Assembly: GCA_003049485.1 (NCBI GenBank)
Contig: PYST01000455.1
Span: 1 to 26,827, forward strand
DNA length: 26,827 nt
Direction of reading: 5' to 3'
From: Ophioceras dolichostomum
Lineage: Eukaryota; Ascomycota; Sordariomycetes; Magnaporthales; Ophioceraceae
A model generated the notes under the pieces. The model was given only the letters and a program-made list of their open reading frames with translations, was not told the origin of the DNA and searched no databases. A program made the translations under genes and the position numbers. Below are positions 10,551-20,570 of this stretch, piece by piece; the stretch's first letter is position 1; every line of letters begins with the position of its first letter.

Positions 10551-13500
10551 ATGGCTCGTAGGCAACTCCTCTACTGCAAGATGGGACGGTATTAAGTGCA
10601 GTCAAGGTAGTTTGTTCAGGAAGGAGAGACTGGGGGACAGAACAGAGAAGAGAGAAAACGGGAAATGAAGAGAAAAATTAGTGTCGGGGCGATATTCACA
10701 AGGCAATGCGTGCTTGTCGAGGCTGGGGGGCGTTTTTTTGGCCTGGTCGGTACAAAAAGGGGTGCAGCAATGTGGGAGAGCACAGCAGGAAACTGCAGCC
10801 AGGCCTGTCCACTGGCGGCCACCACCCTACCTCCTTCAGTGGGTGATGAGGAAGGGTGGGCATGGTGGGAACCGTGGGCACACACCCACGCCCCCTGTCC
10901 CTCCTGAGGCTGGTGGCCCTGCTGTGCGAGATTTTTAGTGGTTCAATTCACGTTCAGGTGGATTACCAGCCGGATACGCTGGGCTGGGAGGGGTCTGTCC
11001 AAGAGGTGGGGAGGGGGCCACAGTTCTTCTCGGACGGTCGCAAGACGGTCGCCAAGATGCAATACGGTCATACTTTGTCACTGTGAAGCAGGGGTTACAG
11101 TTATCTGAAGGTGGTCCGCGTTTTCGATTGGCTGGCGGTGAATGGCTATGGTCCAAGCTGGGTCATAACGTCGTACAGGCAGACTTTGTTAGGTACAGCT
11201 CGACAGAGTACATGCGGCAACTGAAGGTTTGCGAGACAAAAGAGAGAAAGAAACATGGAAACAAGATGGCTCCCTTTCAGCTCTTACTCGCAGCATCAGT
11301 CATCATCCACATGAGAACATCAGACATTAGACAACATACATCGGCCTCAATAATAAAAATACACGGTACTAGACCCGCGGGATGTTGCGACTGGAGGGCA
11401 GAGCCTATAGCTAAGGCCCCAACAGGGTCCGATCGACCGACTCACGGCAATTTTATCACTGCTTGTTTTGTCTGCTGGATTCGTGGGATCATAAATGGGA
11501 TGGCGAAAGAGGGAAGAGAGGGCCTCAAGGGGAAAAGGGAAAACCCAAACAAGCCTGGCAGTCAGCCAGCCAAAGCTGCCGTCTGCGAGCCTACTGTGTA
11601 ATTGCCAACGACGCCGTTGGCGGCCATCGCATTCGGGGCCGGGCTTTTGACTCTGCCGAGACTGGCGCCCGTCGGCTTCTGGAATGTGTGTGCGTCTCCC
11701 GCAGTCGGTGAGTAACCACGCACATGCCAAGCTGACTCTCTCTCTCTCTCAATTCTTTCCGTACGTCCTGAGAGTCCTGCTCCATAGAAGGGTCAGGTCG
11801 ACACTACGTTGTAACTGTATGCCTGCATGCGCCTATGAGAGGAGGGCTCCGGATGGCAGATGGGCCGGGAGAGGGTGCTTCCAGACCATTGCATGCCGCT
11901 GTTTCGTCGACGGCGGTCAATATTTATGTTGCATTGCGCGATCGTTTAGGGCCTTCGCAAAGAGACGTGGATATGGTCCCAGCGCACCACGGCGTCCAAG
12001 TATTCTCTAGAGCCTTAACAAGGTCTCCCGTCCTTGACTGACTAAAGGCACAGCCGAAGAGCAGCCAACGCCGTCCATGCCGCTCACAGGATTCGCTACC
12101 TGCAAGTGACAAGCCACAAAGCCCCAATGAGCCGTCCCATCCCACCGCCCGCGTCTGCTGGAGAAACAATGCACGGCTGCTATCATGATACATGATACCT
12201 ACTTGACCCCTTTTGCATCCTTCGTCACTTGCGGCCGCGTCTTGGCCTTTCGAGCTACTGGACGACCTGAACTCCTTCGTACCTTTTGGAACAGATCAGT
12301 TGGCCGAGGGACTCGGCCTCGGCCCACTATCCTGTTCTTCTCCACATTACAATGTACGAAAGACGGCCGTCAGCCCAACTCGGACTTATGCTTTTCAAAG
12401 CGGGAAAAAAAGCTTTCGAAACGGGCAGAGCTGGCTCCCGTCAAGGACGGAGGGACGGAAGGACGGAATACCAGGTTGAAAGGCCTGGTGCCGGCCACCT
12501 CACCGTTTCGTTTGGAATGGGGCTTGAAGCTTGGGCCACTCATCGCCCTACGAATCAACATCGAGTCGAGGTCGAGCTCCCTCGTGTCGCTGTTATCCCG
12601 GATGTTGGCTCTTTGCTGGCTCGTTTCTTTTGGCTGCCTGGGACAGCCGAGCACCGCTAACGCGCCATTACCGCTGCAACAAGGCGGGTCAACTCCTGTA
12701 CTGTGTACGATGTACCGATCCAAAGCTTGCACACTTGCAATTTGCGTGGGCCAAGTGTGGCTAAGCAGATCGGTGTTGTCAATTCTCCGTTTTGGATAGG
12801 CTCGGCGTGCACCACTGCGCCTGTTGTGCTGATGATTAGCAAAGAAAAAAGCCACGACAGCAGACAGCCATCAGCACTTGCAGACTTGGAAGCTGCATCA
12901 TTGAAACAAATGTGCCGGAGCGGAACATCAAACAACTCAACGAACGGCAAGCCAGGCCGGGAATCGTTCCCACAAAATACCTAGTGACACGGACCTGGAC
13001 ACAAGGATGGGCGGCCTCTAAATTCTGTTTGTGTGGTATTCCCCTCTCTGCCCCTATCTCGCGAGTGCACCAGTCAGTCACTCACGACGAGCACGAGTCG
13101 CAAGCACGACTACATATCACAGTGGAAGGGAAAGCCCTGTTGGAGTAGGTATGATTCCTTTGACCATTTGGATTTCTCGAGGACCGCCTACTAGTGGGCG
13201 GGACTTTGATCGGGGAAAGTGGATGGCAGGGAAATTTGAGGCCTTGACAACGGTCGGTTCGGGCTTCTGGGAAAATAATGAGCAGCGACCCCCTCTTCCA
13301 CTCTTCCACTTTCTCCAGCCCACGGTTTCGAATCTCACTGTGGCAAGGGTACAGACCCCGGAATCGGGCGTGTGTCCCGCTCGGAAAGCACTTGCAGAAA
13401 AAAGAAAAAGAAGAAAGAAAGAAACAAGGAGGAAAGGAAACCGGCCCCTGCCGGTCATGACAGCTTGAACCCTACCGACCTGCCGACGACGCCCAACACG

Positions 13501-13938
13501 TTGGACGGCTCATTTTGCTCTCGCCTCCTCCCAGCCACGATATCCCATAAAACCTATGATCATATCGTCTCCCATCCGCCCGACCCTCAGCTGTTGGTAG
13601 CCAGACTCTCTCATTCTCTCCTCTCTGGCAACATCCTATCAGCACATGCTGTATCACGATAAGTTGCATGACATCTCGACGACCCGGTCGTCCAACCCAG
13701 CACCACATCGCAAATAATTTCTTACTCACAGCTCCTCCCTCCACTCCTCCTCCTCGAGCCCTTCCTCCCCCGCCACCATCTCGCTCTGCCGCTGGGCATG
13801 CAGTCATGCAGCCCGTCTCGCCCGTGCAAGGCTCTGGGTGACATCGAGATTAATAGAGCGTTGTCCACCCCGAACGGGCCTAGCGGGGTGGTGAAGAAAG
13901 GTCTTGGCTTCATTTTTTCGCACGATGATGGCCCCGCT

Positions 13939-13950
13939 GATTGGCCAATC
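13939..13950. promoter_or_regulatory. palindromic pair of CCAAT boxes
   Basis: GATTGGCCAATC is a perfect 12-bp palindrome containing two abutting CCAAT boxes in opposite orientation. CCAAT is the target of the fungal HapB/C/E (Hap2/3/5) complex. No gene has been identified next to it, so its role is an inference. Confidence 0.4.
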
Positions 13951-16073
13951 CCAGGGCCCCAATCTCCCCTCAGGAACTGTACTCGGTACCACGGCGTGCG
14001 GCTTATTTCCCAAAATTGGCTTCGTACCAATTACCTCTCCGCTCACATCATCGTCGGGTCCCTGGTCCCAGCAATTAAAATCATCTCTCGCACAACCGCG
14101 CTCCGTTTGTTCAGGTTGCGCGACGGAAAAGATGAGAGGAGTACGTCCCCGTTTCCGTGGTGGGGCGGATACGCGTCAGATAATGGCAGAGGAATGGAAA
14201 GCTGTACGAACGAAAGTGTCTCACACACGGGACGAAATGGCAAAATGGATGACGAAAAAACGGCTACGCGACTCAACGCGACGCCTCCGTTTCTGCAGCG
14301 TGATGGCGTCCGGCGGGCAATCTCATGAATCCGTTTCCATCTTTGGCAAGGCTGTGGCGCGACCACAATACCACACACACCACCGGAGCCGAGGGCCAAA
14401 TCATCCCGCGAACCACTCGCCCATTACTGTGTACTCTTCGCCACTGCCTCTTCGAGTCTAGACCAGGCGAACTGGCCCCAGCCGTGACGAAGTGAAGGGC
14501 ATATTTGACCAACGACCCCAGCAGGGACGCTTCTGGATCACGTTGCTGCCGAAGCATGTCCGTTTGAATTCTGAATAATAAGCTTTGCCAAGCAGGAGTC
14601 GAGGGTTCCCCATGATCAAAGGATGGATGGCGACTGGAAACCGGGTGTGTGGCTTGCTACCTGCCCGGAGTCCGGACCTTTGCATTTCTATCTTATCTCG
14701 AATCGCTTTCTCTTTCCCCTGGAACATCCCGGACTAGGGATGTCGCGGCCTGGAGGAGGGGCGTGCTGCACCTCGAAGGTTTGAAGTAAAGGAGTGGTAT
14801 ACTCAGTTTACTCCTTACAGCGACATTGTAGCATCCAGCTCGGACAGCTTTCCCATGCACGTTCAGAGTTCTCAGGCAAGCTTCCAAGCGGAAACGACGC
14901 GTTCCATAATGAGAATGTTTCGCCAGACCAGCGTTGTCCCGGCCTAGATGCCTAACAAGATAGGTACAAGCTGTCATGGAAGTCCGGCAAGCACTCTATG
15001 TATGTACAAACTGACTGGCTTGCTTTGCTGCCAAAATTATTTCGTCTTCCGTCATCACCGTTGTCGTAGTGGCCGCTCCCGTAAATCTGTCAGCAGAAAA
15101 ATTGCATCTCTTGGCAAATCCGTCTCTCTCTGAATTCCGTGTCTCTTGTCTCAGACTCCACATGCCCCTTGTGGATGCGGTGACGACAAAGATGCGGGAA
15201 GACGGGGCCTCAAAGGATTTCCCGGCGGTGCTTCCTCCCCCAAGGCTGCGGGCAGTCAGGTCATCCGCATAAATCCTGTTGCGCTAAGCTGGCGTTAGCC
15301 ATGCAGGTTGTGTCAGACTAGGTGCGTTGTTCAGCTGGATGGTTGTACGGATGCCTGGATCTGTATTGGTTGCTTCGTGGTGGTTTATCAGCCCTAACGG
15401 ATTGGTCCCGACAAACCTGAGTAAAACAAAACGGCCACGATTATTGGCTGGCTGTCGGATCCGATCCAGGCGGGTTAGGTTAGGTACATTGAACATTCAC
15501 ATTGGAGGTGCAGGTGATCGCTGTCAGTGAGGGAGCATCCGCAAAACGGTGAGATGCAGTGCAGAGCCTCCTTGCTTCCCGGTGTTCTCCGATCGGTTAA
15601 GACGTCGCTCGCAGGCTAGATAATCCGCGAAAGCACCAACCAGCTGAGGCCTCAAGCAGTTACCAAGAAGCGGTGAAGGAGGCTGGTAAAGCGATGCTCA
15701 AGACTAGGTACGTTGCCAACAGCTTTAGCATGGCTTGCAAAAAGCTGCCATGATACAATGCAGACTTGAACCAAGACTGTTCTGATTCCTTGGTAATTGT
15801 AGAGCCAAGGCGATAGCACGAATGTCAAAGGTCAATAGACGACCCGAGAGACTCAGCACAGGGCAGTCGGAATCTCGGATCGCCTTTTATCCCTGGTTGT
15901 TAGGTTGGGTGTGGGCATGCAGACAAGGTAAGCTCATCAATGTCGTCGGTATTTGGGGTATCGCTAAAAATATCAATATGGAAACAGGAATCTCATGTCC
16001 CTCGCACCAGTCCTCAGTCCTCATAGTAGTAATCGACGCCAGACATGTAGATATGGCTGGAGAGGGGTGCTGA

Positions 16074-16908
16074 TCAGACAACGTTCTCGAATGTTTTCTC
16101 GATAGGTTTCGCAGCCTATGAACGGAGCACTCGTCAGCATCTCGGTCAAGAGCACCACAGAGCAGAGCAGAGCCTGCGAGCAGCGGGGGAAAGGGGGGAG
16201 GTGGTGCAGGCTAACATCGATGAACTTTTCCAAGTCCTTGTCCAGGTTGGCAAGGTCGTCCTTCCGCTTCTTGTTGTCTGCAATCAGCTTGGCTTTGCGC
16301 TTCAAGAGTTCCTGCCTCTGCTGCTCCAGCTTTTCCCTCTCCACCCTCTCTTGCTCAATGCGAGCGACCATCAGCTCGTGCTCGTCGGCTTCGGCGTGTT
16401 CCGGGTGCACCTGTAGGAACTCCTCAACGGGGACGAGAGGCAGTTGGCGGAACTTGTGACTACACATCCCCAAGACGGTCGACATCGGTCAGCTAACTGG
16501 GCGCACGTCCGGAACGAGAAGCGAGCAGACGGAAAGAGGTTGGACCTACTCATAGCTTTCACAGGCTGCAATCTCTCCTTCGAGATGCCGTTGTTCGTAG
16601 TGTAGATTCTGCAGCTGCAGGTGCAACCTGTCAACCTCCTGGCGAACCTCTGCCGTTTGGGCCTTCGTCTCGCGCGCTGCAAAATATGCTGCACGGTGCA
16701 GGCCTCGGAGGTGCGAGAGATTCGTCATAAGAAGCTTCTGCTGCTTCCCCAAGGCGTCGGCACCCTCTACCGCAGTGCCCGCCTGCTGCTGCTGGTGTTG
16801 GTGGGCCGTGAGCAGGTCGACAAGCGCTAGGGCCTGTTCCCTGGCATGCTGGGAGATCTGGAGGACGGAGCACAGGTTTGGGTCCGTAACAATCTTATCG
16901 GTCGCCAT
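16074..16908 (-). CDS. THOC5: THO complex subunit THOC5-like (Fms-interacting protein family)
   Basis: Three exons, 16908-16550, 16459-16216 and 16115-16074, give 214 residues. The introns are 90 bp (GTAGGT...TGTAG) and 100 bp (GTTAGC...CATAG). The joined core reads LQNLHYEQRHLEGEIAACES, then YDHKFRQLPLVPVEEFL, corresponding to the conserved THOC5 segment 'LQNLxYExxHLxxEI...LxxVxxEEF'. The last exon adds AAKPIEKTFENVV. Most of residues 80-195 should be coiled coil, with heptad-like Glu/Leu/Lys repeats (EQERVEREKLEQQRQELLKR). A short Gln/His-rich patch lies near residues 37-42. THO couples transcription elongation to mRNA packaging and export in the nucleus. Human THOC5 is far longer; this short form contains only its N-terminal coiled-coil part, as in fungal relatives. 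It is transcribed divergently from the IZH3-type gene. Confidence 0.85.
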
Positions 16909-18086
16909 GGCGATTAGAAGCCTCGGATGCGTCTAGAGTAGATAGACGCCTACTAAGGTAAGGAGAATGTTGATTGACGTAGGTTAATTTGTGATGTTGC
17001 TGCTCATGGTTTGAACCGGCCCTCCCGTCGAGTGTGCGACAGAAAGCAACTTGAAGCACCGACGCGACCCGTGCAGAATGGATCCTGGTGATTGGACCGC
17101 GCCAGACTCGAGTTAATCGATAAGGACGCCGATAACAGATCAGCTAGAACAAAAGTCGGCCTGAACCTCAGCTCCGAACGAGCGCGCACAGTGATCCCAA
17201 CTGTTTTTTCGGGGCTAGATTTGAGGGATCCATGCGCTATGACTGGCGCAAACTCAATGTTGATCCCGTCCTGGCCCGAAAAGAGCACGGGCCTCCTGTA
17301 TTGGTTCTCACGTTCCGTAATAGTGCACAAGACATCATGAAGACCCGAACAGTTGAGTCGTAGCTCAGCGCTCGCGCTCGCGACTTAGGCCTTACCTTAC
17401 CTACCACCTTATCTTCAACTGCCCGTAGCCATGGCCCCTGATGCTCCTTATTCCTATCCATCCATCACAATAAAAGTTGGTTCATCAGAATCTAAGCACG
17501 ACATCGTACCAAAACTTCCACAGGGCCGCCTGACTGCCAGATCCCAGCGCCATTTTCTTTAGCCTCGGCGCCTAGTTGCAGCTGGGCATTGGGAGATTAT
17601 TACTAAGTTTTGGCTTCGCTCACATTTACGGCTCTCCGGAATACCGTCATTTCAATCTCCAGGGTCCACATCAGCCCGCGTCCCACCACTTTCACAGGCC
17701 CAATCGAGCGCGCAATCCTGTCACATTGTTGAGTCCGATTCCATCAGTGCTTGAATGGCGGGGACCCACCAGCAACACCAAACCCTATTATACCAAGCAT
17801 CCCCCTCAAAGACTCCCCCCCATTCCTCGCTCCGTCACCAGCTTCTGAGAGCCAATAATTCCCTCTCGTGGCAAGGCGTGGGCGGTGTGTGTGGCTGGCT
17901 GTTCCCGAAGCCTGTTTTACCTCGTTTTACCTCAGTCGCCGACTCGCCGTCGCTTGTAACCAGTGACGAACTCTCTGCCCCAGTCAGCTGTGGCTGACAT
18001 ACAAATCAAAGCGTGCGCCCAGCTGAGTGAGCAGGCTTGCAGCCCAAGCGGTCCGCCCAGCAGCGGACCGGTGCCCGGCTTCAGCC
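16909..18086. promoter_or_regulatory. 1.18-kb divergent promoter region (THOC5 / IZH3)
   Basis: The two neighbouring genes point away from each other, so this interval should contain both promoters. Visible elements are CCAAT in inverted form (GATTGG near 17090), TTACC/TACC-type repeats at 17391-17410, a repeated GTTTTACCTC near 17912-17932, and a GC-rich hairpin at 18049-18070 directly before the IZH3 start codon. Open frames of up to 108 codons show no domain. Confidence 0.55.
18049..18070 (+). promoter_or_regulatory. GC-rich hairpin in the IZH3 leader
   Basis: CGGTCCGC (18049-18056) and GCGGACCG (18063-18070) are perfect reverse complements with a six-base CCAGCA loop. The hairpin ends 16 bases before the ATG at 18087, so if transcribed it lies in the leader where it could slow scanning ribosomes. 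Function is inferred only. Confidence 0.5.
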
Positions 18087-19705
18087 ATGGACCTCGCTTC
18101 TCCGAATGTGCCGTGCGCGGCCTCGTTGAACTTCAAAACTCACGGGGAGGCCGGTGACAGCGGTTCAGAGTCGCAGACATCTGGAAGTCAAGTCTACGCC
18201 CCGCATGCGACGCGGAGAAAGCGACGTCACTCGTCTTTCCTCCCCCACCGGCGCAAGTCCATCGTTAACCACATCATGGACGGTGAAGAACAGTTACTCT
18301 TGAAGGTTAGCACTCCTATCATCTTTTCCGTATGAAAACCCAACTGTTCGTACTAAACTAAAGACCCTTATCACTGTACCAGGTCGACCTCTTTCTCACT
18401 GAACTGGAGCGCCGGCTCGACTTCTGGGAAAGCTACGGCGATGTCAGCCTCGACTCTAGCATCTCGCGGGCATACTCGACTCTGCAGGCCGTGCGGACGC
18501 GCTGCTCCCAGGTTTCGGAGGAGGTCATTGGCGCGGGGCGACGCCGCCTGCAGATCATGGTGGAGACTCTGGAGACACGGTACCAGGAGGCCCTCGCAGC
18601 TGCCGAGTCGCTGAACGAGAAGGCCCGGGTCGGGGTTGAGCTGCTCGACAACATGCTCTCGGACTTCGAGAACCACGCGTACAAGCTTAGAGAACGTGGC
18701 CTCGTCGACGCGGCGGGCGTCTTCATGGACGAGGGTCGCCGCGTGGTGGATGAGGCCATCGGGAGGGCGCATGAAGTAGTGGACGAGGGCTTGGCGACGG
18801 CCAAGTGGGCAGCCGAGTCACTCGAAGACCACATCGCCCGTGCCGTAACTAGGGCGCGCCAGCACGGCCTGTTGCGATACGACGAGATCCCCGTCCCCTG
18901 GCGAATCAACCCACACATCATCCGTGGCTACCGCTTTAAGGAGACCAAGCTAGGCTGCGTCATGTCTGTCTTCGGCCTCTCCAACGAGTTGGTCAACATC
19001 TGGTCGCACGCCCTGGGGTTCGTGCTCGTGCTGGCCGTGGCCTTCTACTTCTACCCGACGAGCCCCAACTTCTCCCTCAGCACCAAGACGGACGTGTTCA
19101 TCGCGGCCGTCTTTTTCTTCGCGGCGTGCCAGTGCCTGGTCTGCAGCACCATCTGGCACACCATGAACTCGATCGCCGACGCCGACCTGATATCGTCGCT
19201 GGCCTGCGTCGACTATACGGGCATCTCGCTGCTGATCGCCGCCTCCATCATGACGACCGAGTATACCGCCTTCTACTGCGAGCCAGTCAGCCGCTGGGTG
19301 TACCTTACGACCACCGCCATCCTCGGCATCGGCGGCGTCATCTTGCCGTGGCACCCGCGCTTCAACGGCCTGGACATGGCCTGGGCCCGCGTCTCCTTCT
19401 ACATCGGCCTAGGCGCCACCGGCTTCCTCCCAATCCTACAGATCTACCTCACACGTGGCCCTGCCTTCGTCTTGGAGTTTTACTCGCCCATTGCCGAGTC
19501 GATCCTGGTATACGTCGCTGGCGCCTTCGTCTATGCCAGCAAGGTCCCTGAGAGGTGGTGCCCCGGCATGTTCGACTACTTTGGCGGTAGTCATAACCTG
19601 TGGCATCTCGCCGTGCTTGGTGGTATCTTCTTTCATTACTCGGCCATGCAAGAGTTCTTCTCCAACGCTTTCAGACAGGCACAGAACGGCTGCCCGGCTT
19701 ACTGA
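18087..19705 (+). CDS. IZH3: PAQR / haemolysin-III family membrane protein (IZH3 type)
   Basis: Two exons, 18087-18305 and 18383-19705, join across a 77-bp intron (GTTAGC...CCAG) to give 513 residues. The ATG is in a strong context (GCCATGG) and is the first in frame. Residues 1-73 are basic and Ser-rich. Residues 74-240 are a long helical, coiled-coil-like region typical of the extended IZH3 branch. The PAQR core follows: SVFGLSNELVNIWSHALGF (about 266-284), then seven predicted membrane segments. The three zinc-ligand histidines are present: His332 in STIWHTM, and His477 and His481 in SHNLWH near the C terminus. Relatives in yeast (Izh1-4) affect zinc and sterol homeostasis and resemble adiponectin receptors; ceramidase-like activity has been proposed for the family. 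Location is probably ER, vacuole or plasma membrane. The gene converges on the small secreted-protein gene downstream. Confidence 0.93.
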
Positions 19706-20063
19706 GCCATTGGGTTGAAGTTCTTGCTGCAGCTGAGTGAAGGTAGAACACTTCCAGGATTCCCAGGTACTTAGCGAGGATCATCGAAGAGCCAGACGGC
19801 CAATATCGCATTCATTCGTGACTTCTGGTTCAAACAAGTCATAAGTCATGACTATATTGATGCGTCTCTCGTGCTCGATCCCGCCACACTTCAGGGGTTT
19901 CAGTTGGCCTGTGCTTCTTCCGGGAGTCCCATTCGCCATGTCTCCGATTCTGTAGCCGTCTCCAAGGCCAGATCGTTTGGTGATGGGGTCATTAGCATTA
20001 CATATTACGTTCTCTAGCGTCGACTGGCTGGTGCCCTTTGTCCTCCCTCCACCGCCCGTCCCG
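19706..20063. other. convergent intergenic region
   Basis: About 360 bp separate the stop codons of the rightward IZH3 gene and the leftward secreted-protein gene, so the stretch should hold both 3' UTRs. No gene or clear repeat is visible. Confidence 0.6.
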
Positions 20064-20570
20064 TTAAAACGAGCACATTATCGCACCGACAACGCCAATG
20101 GCGATGCTTGCCCACATCAGCGTCCGCTGCTCCTTGCCCGCAACAGACACCTGGATGCGGGTCGCGTCCGGCGCTGAGCTCGAAGTGGTCGAAGTCGAAC
20201 TGTTCGATGTGGGGGTGGTGCCCACCGCGGTCGGTTCAGCCAGGTTCGGCACTGTCGCAATAGTGAAGCCTCCTTCGTCCAGAGTTAGGCTGCCGCTTTC
20301 CGTGACACCCTTTCCGTTGTCCGAGGTCTGCACAACCACTGCCAGCGCCGGGAGCCGAAACGCCGCGTGTTGCATACAGGTTGCCACGCTTTCGCCCTAG
20401 AGTAATCGTTAGCCACCGCCGAACGAGCCACGGCTGCTGCGGGTATCGAGGGTGTCCCTTACCTCGGACTTGCAGTGGGAGAAGAGGGCGATCTGCAACC
20501 GCAGGTTTCCTGGCCCCAAGGCCGTCGCGCCGGCACCCGCAAGCAGAAAAAGCGTCGCGGCTTGCCGCAT
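20064..20570 (-). CDS. small secreted, possibly GPI- or membrane-anchored protein
   Basis: Two exons, 20570-20463 and 20396-20064, join across a 66-bp intron (GTAAGG...TCTAG) in phase 0 to give 146 residues. Residues 1-18 (MRQAATLFLLAGAGATAL) look like a cleavable signal peptide. The mature part has only two cysteines, Cys33 and Cys43, which could form a disulphide, and a compact region to about residue 80. A Ser/Thr-rich stretch with an NSS glycosylation site follows, about 85-110. The C-terminal 18 residues (LMWASIAIGVVGAIMCSF) are hydrophobic with no cytoplasmic tail, as in GPI-anchor signals, with a possible anchor site near the VAGKE sequence. This layout is common for fungal cell-surface proteins. 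I recognise no named family and assign no function. The ATG at 20570 is chosen because it begins the signal peptide. Confidence 0.7.

Larger units (their letters stand above)
10239..16073. other. 5.8-kb gene desert between the GT2 gene and THOC5
   Basis: The left end is the GT2 gene promoter and leader. The right end is the 3' flank of the leftward THOC5 gene. Between them I found no frame with a recognisable domain, consistent codon use or a plausible exon chain. The longest frames (11083-11601, 12185-12799, 13798-14328, 13904-14461, all plus) are 170-205 codons and lack conserved motifs. Local features are a CT microsatellite near 11737-11750, a purine tract at 13395-13440, a double CCAAT palindrome at 13939-13950, and CT-rich plus-strand stretches near 13290-13320 and 13605-13625. 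A multi-exon or fast-evolving gene could still be hidden here. Confidence 0.5.

Noticed and set aside
9582..10565. N-terminal extension of the GT2-like protein upstream of 10238
   Set aside because: The frame is open but has no ATG before 10238, and the extra sequence is Ser/Pro/Leu-rich translation of a C/T-rich leader.
13798..14328. 176-codon plus-strand frame next to the CCAAT palindrome
   Set aside because: An overlapping frame of similar length exists (13904-14461), the codon pattern is not gene-like and no motif is visible.
10239..16073. RIP-degraded transposon in the gene desert
   Set aside because: The stretch is not visibly A/T-rich, and I saw no terminal repeats, transposase or reverse-transcriptase motifs.
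18027..18086. Earlier start for the IZH3-type protein at 18027
   Set aside because: The codon at 18027 is GTG, not ATG. The first ATG is at 18087 in a strong context.
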